Positions 13,318 to 23,037 are shown, numbered from the stretch's first letter. The stretch is DNA of 64,000 nucleotides from Cupriavidus sp. 2SB (GCF_005503625.1 NZ_SCMX01000003.1:62001-126000), one strand, 5' to 3'. The notes: a model not told the origin generated them from the sequence alone. Numbers and translations: made by a program.

Positions 13318-13775
13318 TTGGTTATCCGTTTGAAACTGTTGTAGTGGTCTTCCGTGTAATAGCAGTCGTTGGCGGCGCGTTGATCACCACCGCAAACAAT
13401 CCGCTTGGCTCCCCGATTCCGGCTCTTGCTGTTCTTGACGGTGTATTCGCGGTAGTAGCCGCGAGATTGCGTCGGCAGGTGCCGTTCGTAGTTGCCGAAC
13501 CGCGAACCATCCTTGTCATACGGAAACGGGCCGCCCGACTGGATCAGCTCCAGCGTCTGCCGCGCCTCGTTTGGCAACTGCGGGGCCGCGATGGTTCCCA
13601 CCACCCCTTCCACATCCGCCACGGACGACTGCTTCGCGACGGCGCCCTGCGGCGACATCGCCAGCGCGACGGACAATGCCGCACCGGCCAACGCGCGGCC
13701 CAGGCTCCGCGTCAGGTTCAGGGACTGCCAAGTTGACTGCCGCTGCGACTGGCTCGCGAGATTCCGGGGACCCAC
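13314..13775 (-). CDS. Secreted guanyl-specific ribonuclease, RNase Sa/N1-T1 family
   Basis: Small microbial ribonuclease. The mature domain matches the RNase Sa pattern throughout: GGPFPYDKDG, then FGNYERHLP (base recognition N95/E97), YYREYTV (catalytic E110), RGAKRIV (R125) and YYTEDHYNSF (catalytic H144). A hydrophobic N-terminal segment followed by GAVAKQSS suggests secretion. Two cysteines (C128, C138) could form a disulfide. The start codon is GTG at 13775, and other starts are possible. It is translationally coupled to the barstar gene. The likely role is as a secreted RNase with cognate immunity. Confidence 0.88.
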   Translation of the reverse strand: MGPRNLASQSQRQSTWQSLNLTRSLGRALAGAALSVALAMSPQGAVAKQSSVADVEGVVGTIAAPQLPNEARQTLELIQSGGPFPYDKDGSRFGNYERHLPTQSRGYYREYTVKNSKSRNRGAKRIVCGGDQRAANDCYYTEDHYNSFKRITK

Positions 13776-13905
13776 GTTATCGAAAATGATTGGGAAAAGT
13801 GGCGGGGCGCGCGTGGACGAACGCCTGCATTCAAAGGCGTAAGGTTACGCGGATGTCGCGCATTAATCAATCCCTGCGCTCTGGGGCGCCGAAATTCCTC
13901 AATTG

Positions 13906-13924
13906 TTTCAATGTGTTATTGAAA
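13906..13924. promoter_or_regulatory. Inverted repeat upstream of RNase/barstar operon
   Basis: The perfect 7-bp arms TTTCAAT and ATTGAAA flank GTGTT, in an AT-rich patch of the 282-bp gap between maeB and the RNase gene. It may be an operator or promoter element for the RNase gene, about 130 bp downstream on the minus strand. The rest of that gap shows only the maeB terminator. Confidence 0.3.
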
Positions 13925-13970
13925 TGTGTGCGCATACTAACCTTACGGACAAGACAGGCTGGCGCACATG

Positions 13971-13994
13971 AAAAAAGCCGGGCAAGCCCGGCTT
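13971..13994 (-). terminator. Intrinsic terminator of maeB
   Basis: The 9-bp arms GCCCGGCTT and AAGCCGGGC, around a 2-nt loop, are followed on the minus strand by a run of six Ts. It sits about 65 bp beyond the maeB stop codon. Confidence 0.85.
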
Positions 13995-14057
13995 TACGAC
14001 GCGGCATCGGCAATGACTTAGCCGATGCGCGTGATGCGAAGAGAATATCGCGGCGTG

Positions 14058-16382
14058 TCAGACCTTGGCAGCGGCATCCACCACGACCAGAGCGGTCATG
14101 TTGACGATACGACGCACCGTGGCCGACGGGGTCAGGATGTGCACCGGCGCCTTCACGCCGAGCAGGATCGGACCGATCGCCACGTTGTTGCCGGCCGCCA
14201 CCTTGAGCAGGTTGTACGAGATATTGGCGGCGTCGATGTTCGGGCAGACCAGCAGGTTGGCTTCGCCCTTGAGCGAACCGTCCGGCACCAGTGAATCTCG
14301 CAGCTTTTCGTCCAGCGCGCTGTCGCCATGCATTTCGCCGTCGACTTCCAGTTCCGGTGCACGCTCACGCAGGATGGCAAGGGTGTCGCGCATCTTGCGG
14401 GCCGACGGTGCTTCGGACGTACCGAAGTTCGAGTGCGACAGCAGGCCCACCTTCGGCTCGATGCCGAAACGCTTCAGCTCCTCTGCAGCCATGATCGTGA
14501 TCTCGGCCAGCTCGTCGGCGGTCGGGTCCACATTGACGTGCGTATCCACCAGGAAGATCTGGCGGCCCGGCAGGACCAGACCGTTCATGGCCGCGTACAC
14601 CTTGTTGGTGCCGCCGAGTACCTGGTCGATATAGCGCAGATGGGCAGCCGTGGTACTGACCGTGCCGCAGATCATGCCGTCGGCCTCGCCCTTCTTCAGC
14701 AGCATCGCGCCAATCAGCGTGGTGCGGCGGCGCATTTCCAGCTTGGCGTACTGCTGCGTGACACCCTCGCGGGCCATCATGCCGTAGTACGTATCCGAAT
14801 AGTCGCGGAAGCGCTCGTCGTGCTCGGGGTTCACCACCGTGAAATCCGTGCCCATGCGCAGGCGCAGGCCAAAGCGTTCGATGCGGTGCGCCAGCACAGC
14901 CGGACGACCGATCAGGATCGGGTTCGCCAGCTTTTCATCGACGATCACCTGCACCGCACGCAGCACGCGCTCTTCCTCGCCCTCGGCAAAGACGATGCGC
15001 TTCTTCTCCATCTCCACCTTGCGCGCAGCCGCGTAGATCGGCTTCATCAGCGTGCCCGAGTGGTAGACGAACTGCTGCAGTTGCAGGCGGTACGCGTCCA
15101 TGTCCTCGATCGGGCGCGCGGCCACGCCGGACTTGGCGGCGGCCTCGGCCACGGCCGGTGCGATCTTGACGATCAGGCGCGGATCGAACGGTTTCGGGAT
15201 CAGGTATTCCGGGCCGAACGACAGGTCCTGGATACCGTAGGCCGAGGCCACGATATCGCTCTGTTCCTGACGAGCCAGTTCCGCCACGGCGTTCGCGGCG
15301 GCGATTTCCATCTCACGGGTAATCGTGGTGGCGCCGCAGTCCAGCGCGCCACGGAAGATGAACGGGAAGCACAGGACGTTGTTGACCTGGTTCGGATAGT
15401 CCGTGCGGCCCGTGGCCATCACGGCGTCCGGGCGGATTTCCTTGACCAGTTCCGGCATGATTTCCGGATTCGGATTGGCCAGCGCCAGCACCAGCGGCTT
15501 CTCGGCCATCTTCTGCACCATCTCCGGCTTCAGCACGCCAGCGGCGGACAGGCCCAGGAAGATGTCGGCGCCGTCGATGACTTCGGCGAGCTTGCGCTTG
15601 TCGGTCTTCTGCGAGAAGCGCGCCTTTTCCGGGTCCATCAGTTCGGTACGGCCTTCATAGACCACACCGGCCAGGTCCGTTACCCAGATGTTCTCGATGG
15701 GCAGGCCCATGTCGACGAGCAGGTCCAGGCAGGCCAGCGCTGCGGCGCCAGCGCCCGAGGCCACGAGCTTGACCTTGGAAATGTCCTTGCCAACCACCTT
15801 CAGGCCGTTGATCACGGCGGCGCCCACCACGATGGCGGTGCCATGCTGATCGTCGTGGAAGACGGGAATCTTCATCCGCTCGCGCAACTTGCGCTCCACG
15901 TAGAAGCACTCCGGCGCCTTGATGTCTTCAAGGTTGATACCGCCGAACGTGGGTTCCAGCGAGGCAATGATATCGACGATCTTTTCCGGGTCCTTCTCGT
16001 CGATTTCGATGTCGAAGACGTCGATGCCTGCAAACTTCTTGAACAGGCCGGCCTTGCCTTCCATGACCGGCTTCGACGCTGCGGCGCCGATGTCGCCCAG
16101 GCCCAGCACGGCCGTGCCGTTGGTGATCACGCCCACGAGGTTGCCGCGCGCGGTGTAGCGGAAGGAATTGGCCGGATCGGCAACGATTTCCTCGCAGGCA
16201 GCGGCCACGCCCGGCGAATACGCCAGGGCCAGGTCGCGCTGGTTCGACAGCGGCTTGGTGGGGGTGACTGAAATCTTTCCGGGGGTCGGAAACTCGTGGT
16301 ATTCGAGTGCGGCCTTGCGCAGCGCCTCACGCTGCTGCTGTTTCAGATCGTCTTGGGACGGGGGCTGCTGAGGGCTTGTCAT
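14058..16382 (-). CDS. maeB: NADP-dependent malic enzyme (malic/phosphotransacetylase-like fusion)
   Basis: Oxidative decarboxylation of malate to pyruvate, providing NADPH. From the ATG at 16382 it is 774 aa, the normal MaeB size. The N-terminal malic enzyme domain includes [25 protein letters not shown] and [21 protein letters not shown]-terminal phosphate acetyltransferase-like domain (from about residue 440) includes [21 protein letters not shown]. That domain is regulatory in characterised MaeB proteins. The gene has its own promoter/operator and terminator, so it is probably monocistronic. Confidence 0.96.
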   Translation of the reverse strand: MTSPQQPPSQDDLKQQQREALRKAALEYHEFPTPGKISVTPTKPLSNQRDLALAYSPGVAAACEEIVADPANSFRYTARGNLVGVITNGTAVLGLGDIGAAASKPVMEGKAGLFKKFAGIDVFDIEIDEKDPEKIVDIIASLEPTFGGINLEDIKAPECFYVERKLRERMKIPVFHDDQHGTAIVVGAAVINGLKVVGKDISKVKLVASGAGAAALACLDLLVDMGLPIENIWVTDLAGVVYEGRTELMDPEKARFSQKTDKRKLAEVIDGADIFLGLSAAGVLKPEMVQKMAEKPLVLALANPNPEIMPELVKEIRPDAVMATGRTDYPNQVNNVLCFPFIFRGALDCGATTITREMEIAAANAVAELARQEQSDIVASAYGIQDLSFGPEYLIPKPFDPRLIVKIAPAVAEAAAKSGVAARPIEDMDAYRLQLQQFVYHSGTLMKPIYAAARKVEMEKKRIVFAEGEEERVLRAVQVIVDEKLANPILIGRPAVLAHRIERFGLRLRMGTDFTVVNPEHDERFRDYSDTYYGMMAREGVTQQYAKLEMRRRTTLIGAMLLKKGEADGMICGTVSTTAAHLRYIDQVLGGTNKVYAAMNGLVLPGRQIFLVDTHVNVDPTADELAEITIMAAEELKRFGIEPKVGLLSHSNFGTSEAPSARKMRDTLAILRERAPELEVDGEMHGDSALDEKLRDSLVPDGSLKGEANLLVCPNIDAANISYNLLKVAAGNNVAIGPILLGVKAPVHILTPSATVRRIVNMTALVVVDAAAKV

Positions 16383-16489
16383 CTGCGCATCTTCCGATCG
16401 GTGGAGCCACACTGAATAACACGGGCGATGAGTACGGGCCGGCTCCACGAACCCGTTTGTCTCCGCCTGGGGCGCTATAAGAATTGCGC

Positions 16490-16520
16490 ATTTTATATTG
16501 TGAAATACTCTTTCACAATA
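16490..16520 (-). promoter_or_regulatory. Candidate maeB promoter overlapped by a 25-bp palindrome
   Basis: The arms TATTGTGAAA (16496-16505) and TTTCACAATA (16511-16520) are perfect 10-bp inverted repeats separated by TACTC. On the minus strand the same DNA reads TTGTGA, 17 bp, then TAAAAT (16495-16490), a good -35/-10 pair driving maeB. The palindrome therefore covers the -35 and the spacer, the expected place for a repressor operator. The remaining 16383-16666 gap also holds a TACAAT (16553-16558), a possible -10 toward thiL. Confidence 0.65.
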
Positions 16521-16666
16521 AGCGTTTTGCGCGGGGCACCTTTTCGATTCGGTACAATATGCCGCATGCCGGTGGGCTTGACCAGCCGGAGTGTCTCAGC
16601 ATTTCCACTGGTCTTCGAACTCCATCCCCCACCATCCCCGCCCGCCAACGGGTCATCCCACGCTCC

Positions 16667-17668
16667 ATGCCTGCCCCGAGTCCCGCCTCTCCGGCCGTCC
16701 AGCCTGCCCAGCTCTCCGAATTCGACCTGATTCGCCGTTTCTTCACGCGCCCGGTACGCAAGGCTGTGCTGGGTGTGGGCGATGACTGCGCGCTGATCGA
16801 GCCGCGCCCCGGCCACCAGATCGCCATCAGCTCCGACATGCTGGTCAGCGGCCGCCATTTCTTTCCCGACGTGCCGCCGCACTCGCTGGGACACAAGGCC
16901 CTGGCGGTCAATCTGTCGGATCTGGCGGCGATGGGCGCCGAGCCGCGCGCCTTCACGCTGGCGCTGGCGCTGCCCGAGGCGGACCCCGCCTGGCTGGAGC
17001 CGTTCGCGGCCGGCATGCTGGCGCTGGCCGATGCGCACGGCTGCGAGTTGATCGGCGGGGATACCACCAAGGGACCGCTGACCATTTCGATCACTGTGTT
17101 CGGGGATGTGCCGGCGCGCCAGGCGCTGCGCCGTGACGCTGCGCGCCCCGGCGACGATATCTGGATTTCCGGCACGCTTGGCGACGCACGACTGGCGCTC
17201 GGTGATTGCCGTGGTGAATGGCTACTGCCCGAGCCCGATTTCACCGTGATCCGTCCTCGCATGGACACCCCTACGCCGCGCGTGGCGCTGGGGCTGGCGT
17301 TGCGGGGCGTGGCTCACGCCGCGCTCGATATTTCCGATGGCCTGATCGGCGACCTGGGCCACATCCTCAATCGCTCCTCGGTGGGTGCGATCATCGATGT
17401 GGACGCGCTGCCACGGTCTCGCATCCTGTCTGGCCAGCCCCTGGCGTGCCAGCGCGAGTGCGTGCTGGCCGGTGGCGACGACTACGAACTCTGCTTTTCG
17501 GCACCGATTGGCGCCCGTGAAGCCATTGCCGGCATCAGCCGCCAGCTCGATCTTCCTCTTTCGCGTGTCGGATCAATCACCCCGGAGGCGGGCCTGCGCA
17601 TCGTCGATGGTGACGGTAATCCGTTCGACTACACCGGCACATCGTTCGACCACTTCGCAGCGCCCTGA
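16667..17668 (+). CDS. thiL: Thiamine-monophosphate kinase
   Basis: ATP-dependent phosphorylation of thiamine monophosphate to thiamine pyrophosphate. The 333-aa protein starts with LSEFDLIRRFF and VLGVGDDCALIEPRPG (the Mg/ATP site). It then has ISSDMLVSGRHFFPD, HKALAVNLSDLAAMGA and the C-terminal LAGGDDYELCFSAP, all typical of ThiL. I chose the ATG at 16667; the longer open frame upstream lacks family similarity. Confidence 0.95.
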   Translation: MPAPSPASPAVQPAQLSEFDLIRRFFTRPVRKAVLGVGDDCALIEPRPGHQIAISSDMLVSGRHFFPDVPPHSLGHKALAVNLSDLAAMGAEPRAFTLALALPEADPAWLEPFAAGMLALADAHGCELIGGDTTKGPLTISITVFGDVPARQALRRDAARPGDDIWISGTLGDARLALGDCRGEWLLPEPDFTVIRPRMDTPTPRVALGLALRGVAHAALDISDGLIGDLGHILNRSSVGAIIDVDALPRSRILSGQPLACQRECVLAGGDDYELCFSAPIGAREAIAGISRQLDLPLSRVGSITPEAGLRIVDGDGNPFDYTGTSFDHFAAP

Positions 17669-17774
17669 TACCTGCCTGACACGGGCCGCAAGCCGTGTCA
17701 TGATGCCGCCATGCGCGTAGCGGGAGCCACCGCGTGCGCGCAATAGATAACAAATACAGACGAGCTATTTCTTG

Positions 17775-18347
17775 ATGTCCGCCTACCCCCCCGGTGCCGC
17801 GCCGAGCGACCCCGTAGAACCCGTCACGCTGGAAGCTGGCCAGACTGCCAGAATCACGCGCCCCACCGCGCGCTTCATGCTGGGCCATCCGGCTCGTCTG
17901 ATCGCACTCGGGTTCGGCTCCGGCCTGTCGCCCGTCAGCCCCGGCACGGTGGGCACGCTCTACGGCTGGCTGTCGTTTGTCGTGATCTCGATGTGGATCG
18001 AGCCGACGACCTGGCTGTACATCATTGCCGCCGGTTTCGCCATCGGGATCTGGGCCTGCCTGCGCACGGCGCGCGACATGGGTGTCTACGACCATGGCAG
18101 CATGGTCTGGGACGAGATTGTCGCGTTCTGGCTGGTGCTGGTGTTCGTCACGCCAACCGGCTTCTGGGGCCAGTTTGCAGCCTTCGCATGGTTCCGTTTC
18201 TTCGATATCGTCAAACCGGCGCCAATCCGCTATTACGACCGCACCCTCAAGGGACCGGGCTTTAACGGCGCGTTCGGCGTGATGTTCGACGATATCTTCG
18301 CGGCGTTCTACACGCTGCTTGTGTTCGCACTGTGGCGTTCGATCTGA
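17775..18347 (+). CDS. pgpA: Phosphatidylglycerophosphatase A
   Basis: Membrane lipid phosphatase that makes phosphatidylglycerol from its phosphate. The 190-aa protein has the family signature GFGSGLSPVSPGTVGTLYGW and the acidic VWDEIVAFWLVLV, with three to four hydrophobic helices. The ATG at 17775 is directly preceded by an in-frame TTG. It lies in a plus-strand run thiL-pgpA-pncC, an arrangement common in Betaproteobacteria. Confidence 0.94.
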   Translation: MSAYPPGAAPSDPVEPVTLEAGQTARITRPTARFMLGHPARLIALGFGSGLSPVSPGTVGTLYGWLSFVVISMWIEPTTWLYIIAAGFAIGIWACLRTARDMGVYDHGSMVWDEIVAFWLVLVFVTPTGFWGQFAAFAWFRFFDIVKPAPIRYYDRTLKGPGFNGAFGVMFDDIFAAFYTLLVFALWRSI

Positions 18348-18390
18348 GCGCCGCCCGCTTCCGCACCGTTTATCCACTTAGAGCCGCGCC

Positions 18391-18888
18391 ATGTCAGTCA
18401 GCCGCCTGCTAGACCAGCTTGCCATCCAGGCCGGAACCGTCCTCGCGGAACGTTCTCTCATGCTCGCCACGGCAGAGTCCTGCACGGGCGGACTGGTCGC
18501 CGCTGCCATTACCGATGTGTCGGGATCTTCGGGATGGTTCGAGCGCGGCTTCGTGACCTATTCGAACGAAGCCAAGTCGACGATGATCGGCGTGCCCGCC
18601 AAGCTGATCCGCGACCACGGGGCGGTCAGTGAAGAGGTGGCGCACGCCATGGCCGAAGGCGCGCTGCTGAACAGCCGTGCGCAAGTGTCACTATCGATCA
18701 CCGGCGTGGCCGGACCCAACGGGGGCACACCCGAGAAGCCGGTAGGCATGGTCTGCTTCGGCTGGAGCAACCGCATCACCACCCGCACCGACACCCAACG
18801 CTTCAAGGGCGACCGCGCCCAGATCCGCAGGCAGGCGGCGGAGCATGCCATGCGCGGGTTAATCGAGATGATTCGGAACGAGGAGTAA
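18391..18888 (+). CDS. pncC: Nicotinamide-nucleotide amidohydrolase (CinA C-terminal family)
   Basis: Deamidates nicotinamide mononucleotide to nicotinate mononucleotide in pyridine nucleotide salvage. It is a 165-aa stand-alone CinA C-terminal domain with the signature LATAESCTGGLVAAAITDV and GFVTYSNEAKSTMIGV, and the later SLSITGVAGPNGGTPEKPVG. It begins 43 bp after pgpA. There is no N-terminal CinA domain, so this is the short PncC form. Confidence 0.93.
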   Translation: MSVSRLLDQLAIQAGTVLAERSLMLATAESCTGGLVAAAITDVSGSSGWFERGFVTYSNEAKSTMIGVPAKLIRDHGAVSEEVAHAMAEGALLNSRAQVSLSITGVAGPNGGTPEKPVGMVCFGWSNRITTRTDTQRFKGDRAQIRRQAAEHAMRGLIEMIRNEE

Positions 18889-18911
18889 CTCTGACAGCTG
18901 CTCGGAGTGCT

Positions 18912-18938
18912 CCCCTCTCCCGCCATGCGGGAGAGGGG
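18912..18938. repeat. Palindromic interspersed element, copy 1
   Basis: CCCCTCTCCCGC and GCGGGAGAGGGG form a perfect 12-bp stem with loop CAT. An element with identical arms occurs at 50747-50773. It lies between the convergent ends of pncC and pyrF and has no T run, so it resembles a REP-type element more than a classic terminator. Confidence 0.75.
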
Positions 18939-18970
18939 AGAAAACCATCAGCAGGAGAGGCCCCGCTGGT

Positions 18971-19789
18971 TCAACCGTGCCGGTACCGGTTAATCAACTC
19001 CCTGGTCTGCAGCGCCGCATTGCGCGCTGCCACGGCAAAGTCCTTGTCCCGGCTCGCATAGAGAATAGCGCGCGATGAGTTAATCATCATGCCGGTGCCG
19101 TCAGCCGTGCGGCCAGCCTTCACGGTGGCTTCGATGTCGCCACCCTGGGCGCCGATGCCGGGGATCAGCAACGGCATGTCGCCGACGATCTGGCGCACCT
19201 TGGCGATCTCGTTCGGGAACGTCGCGCCGACCACCAGACCCATCTGTCCATTGGTATTCCAGCGCTCGCGGGCGGCTTCGGCCACCACCTGGTAGAGAGG
19301 CTTGCCGTCGACCTGCAGGAACTGCACGTCCGAGCCGCCCGGGTTCGACGTGCGGCACAGCACGATCACGCCACGGCCCGGATGCGCCAGATACGGCGAC
19401 ATCGAATCGAAACCCATGTACGGGCTGACCGTCACCGCGTCGGCCTTGTAGCGGTCGAATGCCTCGATGGCGTAGTGCTCGGCCGTGGAGCCGATATCGC
19501 CGCGCTTGGCATCGAGAATGACCGGAATCCCCGGGTGCGCGTCATGGATGTACTCGATCAGTTGCTCGAGCTGGTCCTCGGCGCGCTGGGAGTGGAAATA
19601 GGCGATCTGCGGCTTGAATGCGCAGACCAGGTCGGCGGTGGCATCGACGATTTCGCGGCAGAACGAGAAAATCGCCCCGCCAGTGCTGGTCAGGGACACC
19701 GGCAGCTTGGCCGGGTCCGGATCCAGACCGACACACAGCAGGGAATCGTTACGCTGCCATGCGGCGGACAGCTGCTCGGTAAAAGTCAT
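18971..19789 (-). CDS. pyrF: Orotidine 5'-phosphate decarboxylase, type 2
   Basis: Final step of UMP synthesis. The 272-aa length and the sequence [33 protein letters not shown] and [17 protein letters not shown] mark the type 2 (longer) PyrF subgroup. The catalytic Asp/Lys set lies in [10 protein letters not shown]. The ATG at 19789 gives [11 protein letters not shown]. It appears monocistronic and is convergent with pncC. Confidence 0.96.
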   Translation of the reverse strand: MTFTEQLSAAWQRNDSLLCVGLDPDPAKLPVSLTSTGGAIFSFCREIVDATADLVCAFKPQIAYFHSQRAEDQLEQLIEYIHDAHPGIPVILDAKRGDIGSTAEHYAIEAFDRYKADAVTVSPYMGFDSMSPYLAHPGRGVIVLCRTSNPGGSDVQFLQVDGKPLYQVVAEAARERWNTNGQMGLVVGATFPNEIAKVRQIVGDMPLLIPGIGAQGGDIEATVKAGRTADGTGMMINSSRAILYASRDKDFAVAARNAALQTRELINRYRHG

Positions 19790-19908
19790 GAGGGGCTCGG
19801 TAAATCTGTATCGGGGGTGACGCCAATTCTACCCGCTGGCCCAACCCCTGGCGTGCTATTGTCTGCAGCTTCCGCTTAAAAGAGCGACAGTCTGCGTCGC
19901 CACGTCCC

Positions 19909-20793
19909 ATGCAACTCGACCGCCGCGGTCTTCTCCTCCTCGTATTCCTCACCCTCGCCTGGGGCCTGAACTGGCCGATCATGAAAATCGGCGTCGCCCA
20001 CTTCCCCGCCATGGGCTTTCGCCTGCTCTGCATGGCCGGCGGGCTGGTGGCATTGGGCCTGGCGCTGAAACTACGCGGCGATTCGCTGAACATTCCGCGT
20101 GCCACATGGCCCACGGTGGTCAAGCTGGCCATCCCGAACATGGTCATCTGGCACTTGTTCGCGATCTGCGCAGTCAAGATGCTGTCTTCGGGCCGGGCAG
20201 CCATCCTGGGCTACACCATGCCGATCTGGGCCGTGGTCTGGGGGCTCCTGATCTTCCGCGAACGCATCGCGTTGTCAGCATGGATTGGCATCGGCTGCGC
20301 GCTGACCGGCACCGTCCTGCTACTGTCCGGCGAGATTGCCGCGCTGACCGGCAGCCCGGCCGGCACGCTGCTGATGCTCGTGGCCGCCGCAGGCTGGGGC
20401 TTCGGCACCCAACTGATGAAACGCACCCCGCTGGACGTGCCCATCGGGGCGCTCACGTTCTGGATGCTGGCTGTCACGCTGCCGTTCCTCGCCATCGGCT
20501 CGCTGCTGTTCGAGGCCGGCTGGCGCATGCCCACCGCCATCGAATGGGGTGCCATCGTCTACAACGCCGTGGTGGTCTTTGCGTACTGCCACCTGGTGTG
20601 GTTCTCGCTGGCGCGCAGCCTGCCGCCAGTGGTGTCGAGCCTGTCGATCATGTTCATTCCCGTGGTCGGCGTGTTCTCCGGCATGTGGCTGCTGGGGGAG
20701 ACGCCGCACTGGCAGGATTACGCGGCCATCGTGCTGATGTTCGCGGCATTGTCGTCTGTCATGCTGGCGCCGTTGCTGCGCCGGGGGCGCTGA
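19909..20793 (+). CDS. EamA/DMT-superfamily transporter
   Basis: A 294-aa inner-membrane drug/metabolite transporter with ten predicted hydrophobic helices arranged as two EamA repeats. Examples are LLLLVFLTLAWGLNWPIMKIG at the start, IWAVVWGLLIFRERIALSAW at the end of repeat 1, and VVSSLSIMFIPVVGVFSGMWLLGE in repeat 2. The substrate cannot be read from the sequence. It is divergent from pyrF. Confidence 0.9.
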   Translation: MQLDRRGLLLLVFLTLAWGLNWPIMKIGVAHFPAMGFRLLCMAGGLVALGLALKLRGDSLNIPRATWPTVVKLAIPNMVIWHLFAICAVKMLSSGRAAILGYTMPIWAVVWGLLIFRERIALSAWIGIGCALTGTVLLLSGEIAALTGSPAGTLLMLVAAAGWGFGTQLMKRTPLDVPIGALTFWMLAVTLPFLAIGSLLFEAGWRMPTAIEWGAIVYNAVVVFAYCHLVWFSLARSLPPVVSSLSIMFIPVVGVFSGMWLLGETPHWQDYAAIVLMFAALSSVMLAPLLRRGR

Positions 20794-20823
20794 GCGCCAT
20801 CCGTACAACACCCTAGATTTCGC

Positions 20824-20853
20824 TTAACAAGCCCCCCCGCGTTGGATTACACT
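20824..20853 (+). promoter_or_regulatory. Candidate promoter for the corA leader
   Basis: TTAACA (20824-20829) and TACACT (20848-20853) are separated by 18 bp, a fair sigma-70 pair. They lie some 430 bp ahead of the corA start codon, implying either a long leader or a separate RNA. Confidence 0.45.
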
Positions 20854-21279
20854 CGCGGCCATCAGAATCCCGGAGAAAGTACGTGGGCAGTAGCATCGGG
20901 TGTTCGGGTTGTCGCGACAATATCGCGCCATCGTCGGATGCCATGTCACTGCGGGCTGCGTAACGTCGAACCGGGCTGGGCCATCGCCCTGCCCTTCGCC
21001 GCGCTTGCCCGCAGACACCTGCGGGTGAGTGTCTTTCCGTTTCCCCCAGCGGCGGCCGCCACGGCTGCCGTGTCGCGCTTCGGATCTTCCCTCTCCCCGG
21101 CCAGCCAGCCATAACCAGGCAACAGGCAAACGCCATCGCCTTGCATCGCCACGCCCCTATGGCTGTGCGCATGCAGCGCGATCACGCTTGCCGGCCGCCC
21201 CATGGTTGTTGCCGATGCCGTGCCTGCGCCTGTCTCCGATGCCTCGACACAGCGCAATCAGTCACAAGGAAGTCTAGGG
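20854..21279 (+). ncRNA. Long structured leader or small RNA upstream of corA
   Basis: No convincing ORF lies in this 486-bp gap, but several strong inverted repeats do. There is a 12-bp self-complementary TTGTCGCGACAA (20909-20920), CCCGCAG/CTGCGGG with loop ACAC (21008-21025), and CGGAGAAAG near 20872 opposed to CTTTCCG near 21032. The last pair could close a domain of about 165 nt. It could be a regulatory leader of the Mg transporter or an independent RNA of 6S size. I cannot identify a known family by eye. Confidence 0.35.
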
Positions 21280-22242
21280 ATGATCAATCTGTTCGTCCTG
21301 CAGAAAGGTCGGCTTGCCCAGGAGCAGGTCGACGAGCGCAATGAGCTGCTGCAGCACAAGCCCATCTGGATCGACGTGGTCAGCCCCGACGACGAAGAAC
21401 TCGCGTGGATCAAGGAAGCCTACGGTGTCGTCCTGCCCGAACTGGAAGACCTGGGCGACCTGGAAGCGTCGGCGCGGTACTTCGAAGGTGAGGACGAGAA
21501 TATCCACATCCGCACCGATTTCCTGCTCGACGAGGAGGAAGCGTCGCGTAACGTGCGCGTGGCCTTCGTGCTGACGCGCGATGTCCTGTTCTCCATCCAC
21601 GACGAAGACCTGCCCGTGTTCCGGCTGGTACGGCTGCGCGCGCGGATGCGTCCCGGTTCGGTGCGCAACGCCAAGGACGTGCTGATGGATCTCTACGCGA
21701 CCGACGCCGAATACTCGGCCGATTCGATCGAGGAGATCTACGAGCGCTTGGAAGAAGCCAGCCGCCGCGTGCTGGCCGAGAACGTGACCGATGCCGCCGC
21801 GGCCGATGTGCTGGAAACCATCGCCCGCGAGGAAGACCTGAACGGCCGCATCCGTCGCAATGTCATGGATACGCGCCGCGCGGTGTCCTTCCTCATGCGC
21901 AGTCAGTTGCTGTCAGCCGAGCAACAGGACGAGGCCCGCCAAATCCTGCGCGATATCGATTCCATCGAAAACCACACCGCGTTCCTGTTCGACAAGATCA
22001 ACTTCCTGATGGACGCGACGGTCGGTTTCATCAACATCAACCAGAACAAGATCATCAAACTGTTCTCGGTGGTGTCGGTGGCACTGATGCCGCCCACGCT
22101 GATCGCCAGCATCTACGGCATGAACTTCAAGCTGATGCCGGAACTGGACTGGGCCATTGGCTATCCATGGGCGATCGCGCTGATGGCGGTGTCGGCCGCG
22201 ATTCCGTTGGTGTATTTCAGGCGCAAAGGTTGGCTCAGCTAA
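21280..22242 (+). CDS. corA: Magnesium/cobalt transporter CorA
   Basis: Pentameric inner-membrane channel for Mg2+ and Co2+. The 320-aa protein has a large cytoplasmic acidic/helical N-terminal part (about 1-260), then two C-terminal membrane helices. The signature YGMNFKLMPELDW falls in the loop between them, and there is a final positively charged tail YFRRKGWLS. I used the ATG at 21280, which has AAGGAAG upstream and gives MINLFVLQKG; an earlier in-frame start would add 26 atypical residues. Confidence 0.95.
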   Translation: MINLFVLQKGRLAQEQVDERNELLQHKPIWIDVVSPDDEELAWIKEAYGVVLPELEDLGDLEASARYFEGEDENIHIRTDFLLDEEEASRNVRVAFVLTRDVLFSIHDEDLPVFRLVRLRARMRPGSVRNAKDVLMDLYATDAEYSADSIEEIYERLEEASRRVLAENVTDAAAADVLETIAREEDLNGRIRRNVMDTRRAVSFLMRSQLLSAEQQDEARQILRDIDSIENHTAFLFDKINFLMDATVGFININQNKIIKLFSVVSVALMPPTLIASIYGMNFKLMPELDWAIGYPWAIALMAVSAAIPLVYFRRKGWLS

Positions 22243-22272
22243 GGGCGTGGCGCATAGCAGCGGATATCGGTA

Positions 22273-23037
22273 CTAATCCGGCAGCGTCGCCGCGCCCATC
22301 CGTCTGGCGATGATCGACGCCTTCACGCGGAAGTTCACGCGTACGTTGGCGCAGTATTCCTTTTTGTCGAAGCATTTCGGCGCGGGCAGCGCGGCGGCGA
22401 GTCTTGCGGCCTGGCCTACGGTCAGCTTCGATGCCGAGGTGCGGAAGTAGTGCTGCGCGGCGGCCTCTACGCCGAACACGCCCTCGCCCCACTCCACTGA
22501 ATTCAGGTAGATCTCGAAGATGCGCTGCTTGTCGAGCCAGAATTCGAGCATCCACGTAATCGCCAGTTCCTGGCCCTTGCGTACGTAGTACTGCTCCGAT
22601 GCGAGGAACAAATTCTTGGCCAGTTGCTGCGTGATCGTGGAACCGCCACGCACGATATGCCCGCGCTTTTTGTTGCGCTCCCATGCGTCGAGCATGGCAT
22701 CGAGTTCGTAGCCGGGATGGTTGACGAAGTCAGCATCCTCGCTGGCGATGACCGCGCGCTTGATGTTGCGCGACATCTGGTCGTAGCTCACCCACTGGTG
22801 ATCGACCTTGCAGCTCCAGAAATTGAAGCCGCATAGCCGCCATTGCTCCGCGCGCATGAACGATGTGGACGACGGATTCAGAACCTGCCACGCGCCAATC
22901 TGCAGGAAGAAGTACACCTGCATCGCCAGCACGCCGATGATCAGGCATTCGCCGAAATAGCCGATCCAGCGCAGCGGATTGGCGGCGCCGGACAATCTGG
23001 CCGAGGGCCGGGCGGTAGTGCTGCGCTGGCGGGCCAA
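22273..23037 (-). CDS. mtgA: Monofunctional biosynthetic peptidoglycan transglycosylase
   Basis: GT51 glycosyltransferase that polymerises lipid II into glycan strands. The product is 254 aa. An N-terminal membrane anchor (about residues 24-48) precedes the catalytic motifs [15 protein letters not shown] (catalytic Glu), [15 protein letters not shown] and [18 protein letters not shown]. The most upstream usable start is a TTG at 23037, 12 bp after the aroE stop; no better start precedes the anchor. Confidence 0.95.
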   Translation of the reverse strand: MARQRSTTARPSARLSGAANPLRWIGYFGECLIIGVLAMQVYFFLQIGAWQVLNPSSTSFMRAEQWRLCGFNFWSCKVDHQWVSYDQMSRNIKRAVIASEDADFVNHPGYELDAMLDAWERNKKRGHIVRGGSTITQQLAKNLFLASEQYYVRKGQELAITWMLEFWLDKQRIFEIYLNSVEWGEGVFGVEAAAQHYFRTSASKLTVGQAARLAAALPAPKCFDKKEYCANVRVNFRVKASIIARRMGAATLPD

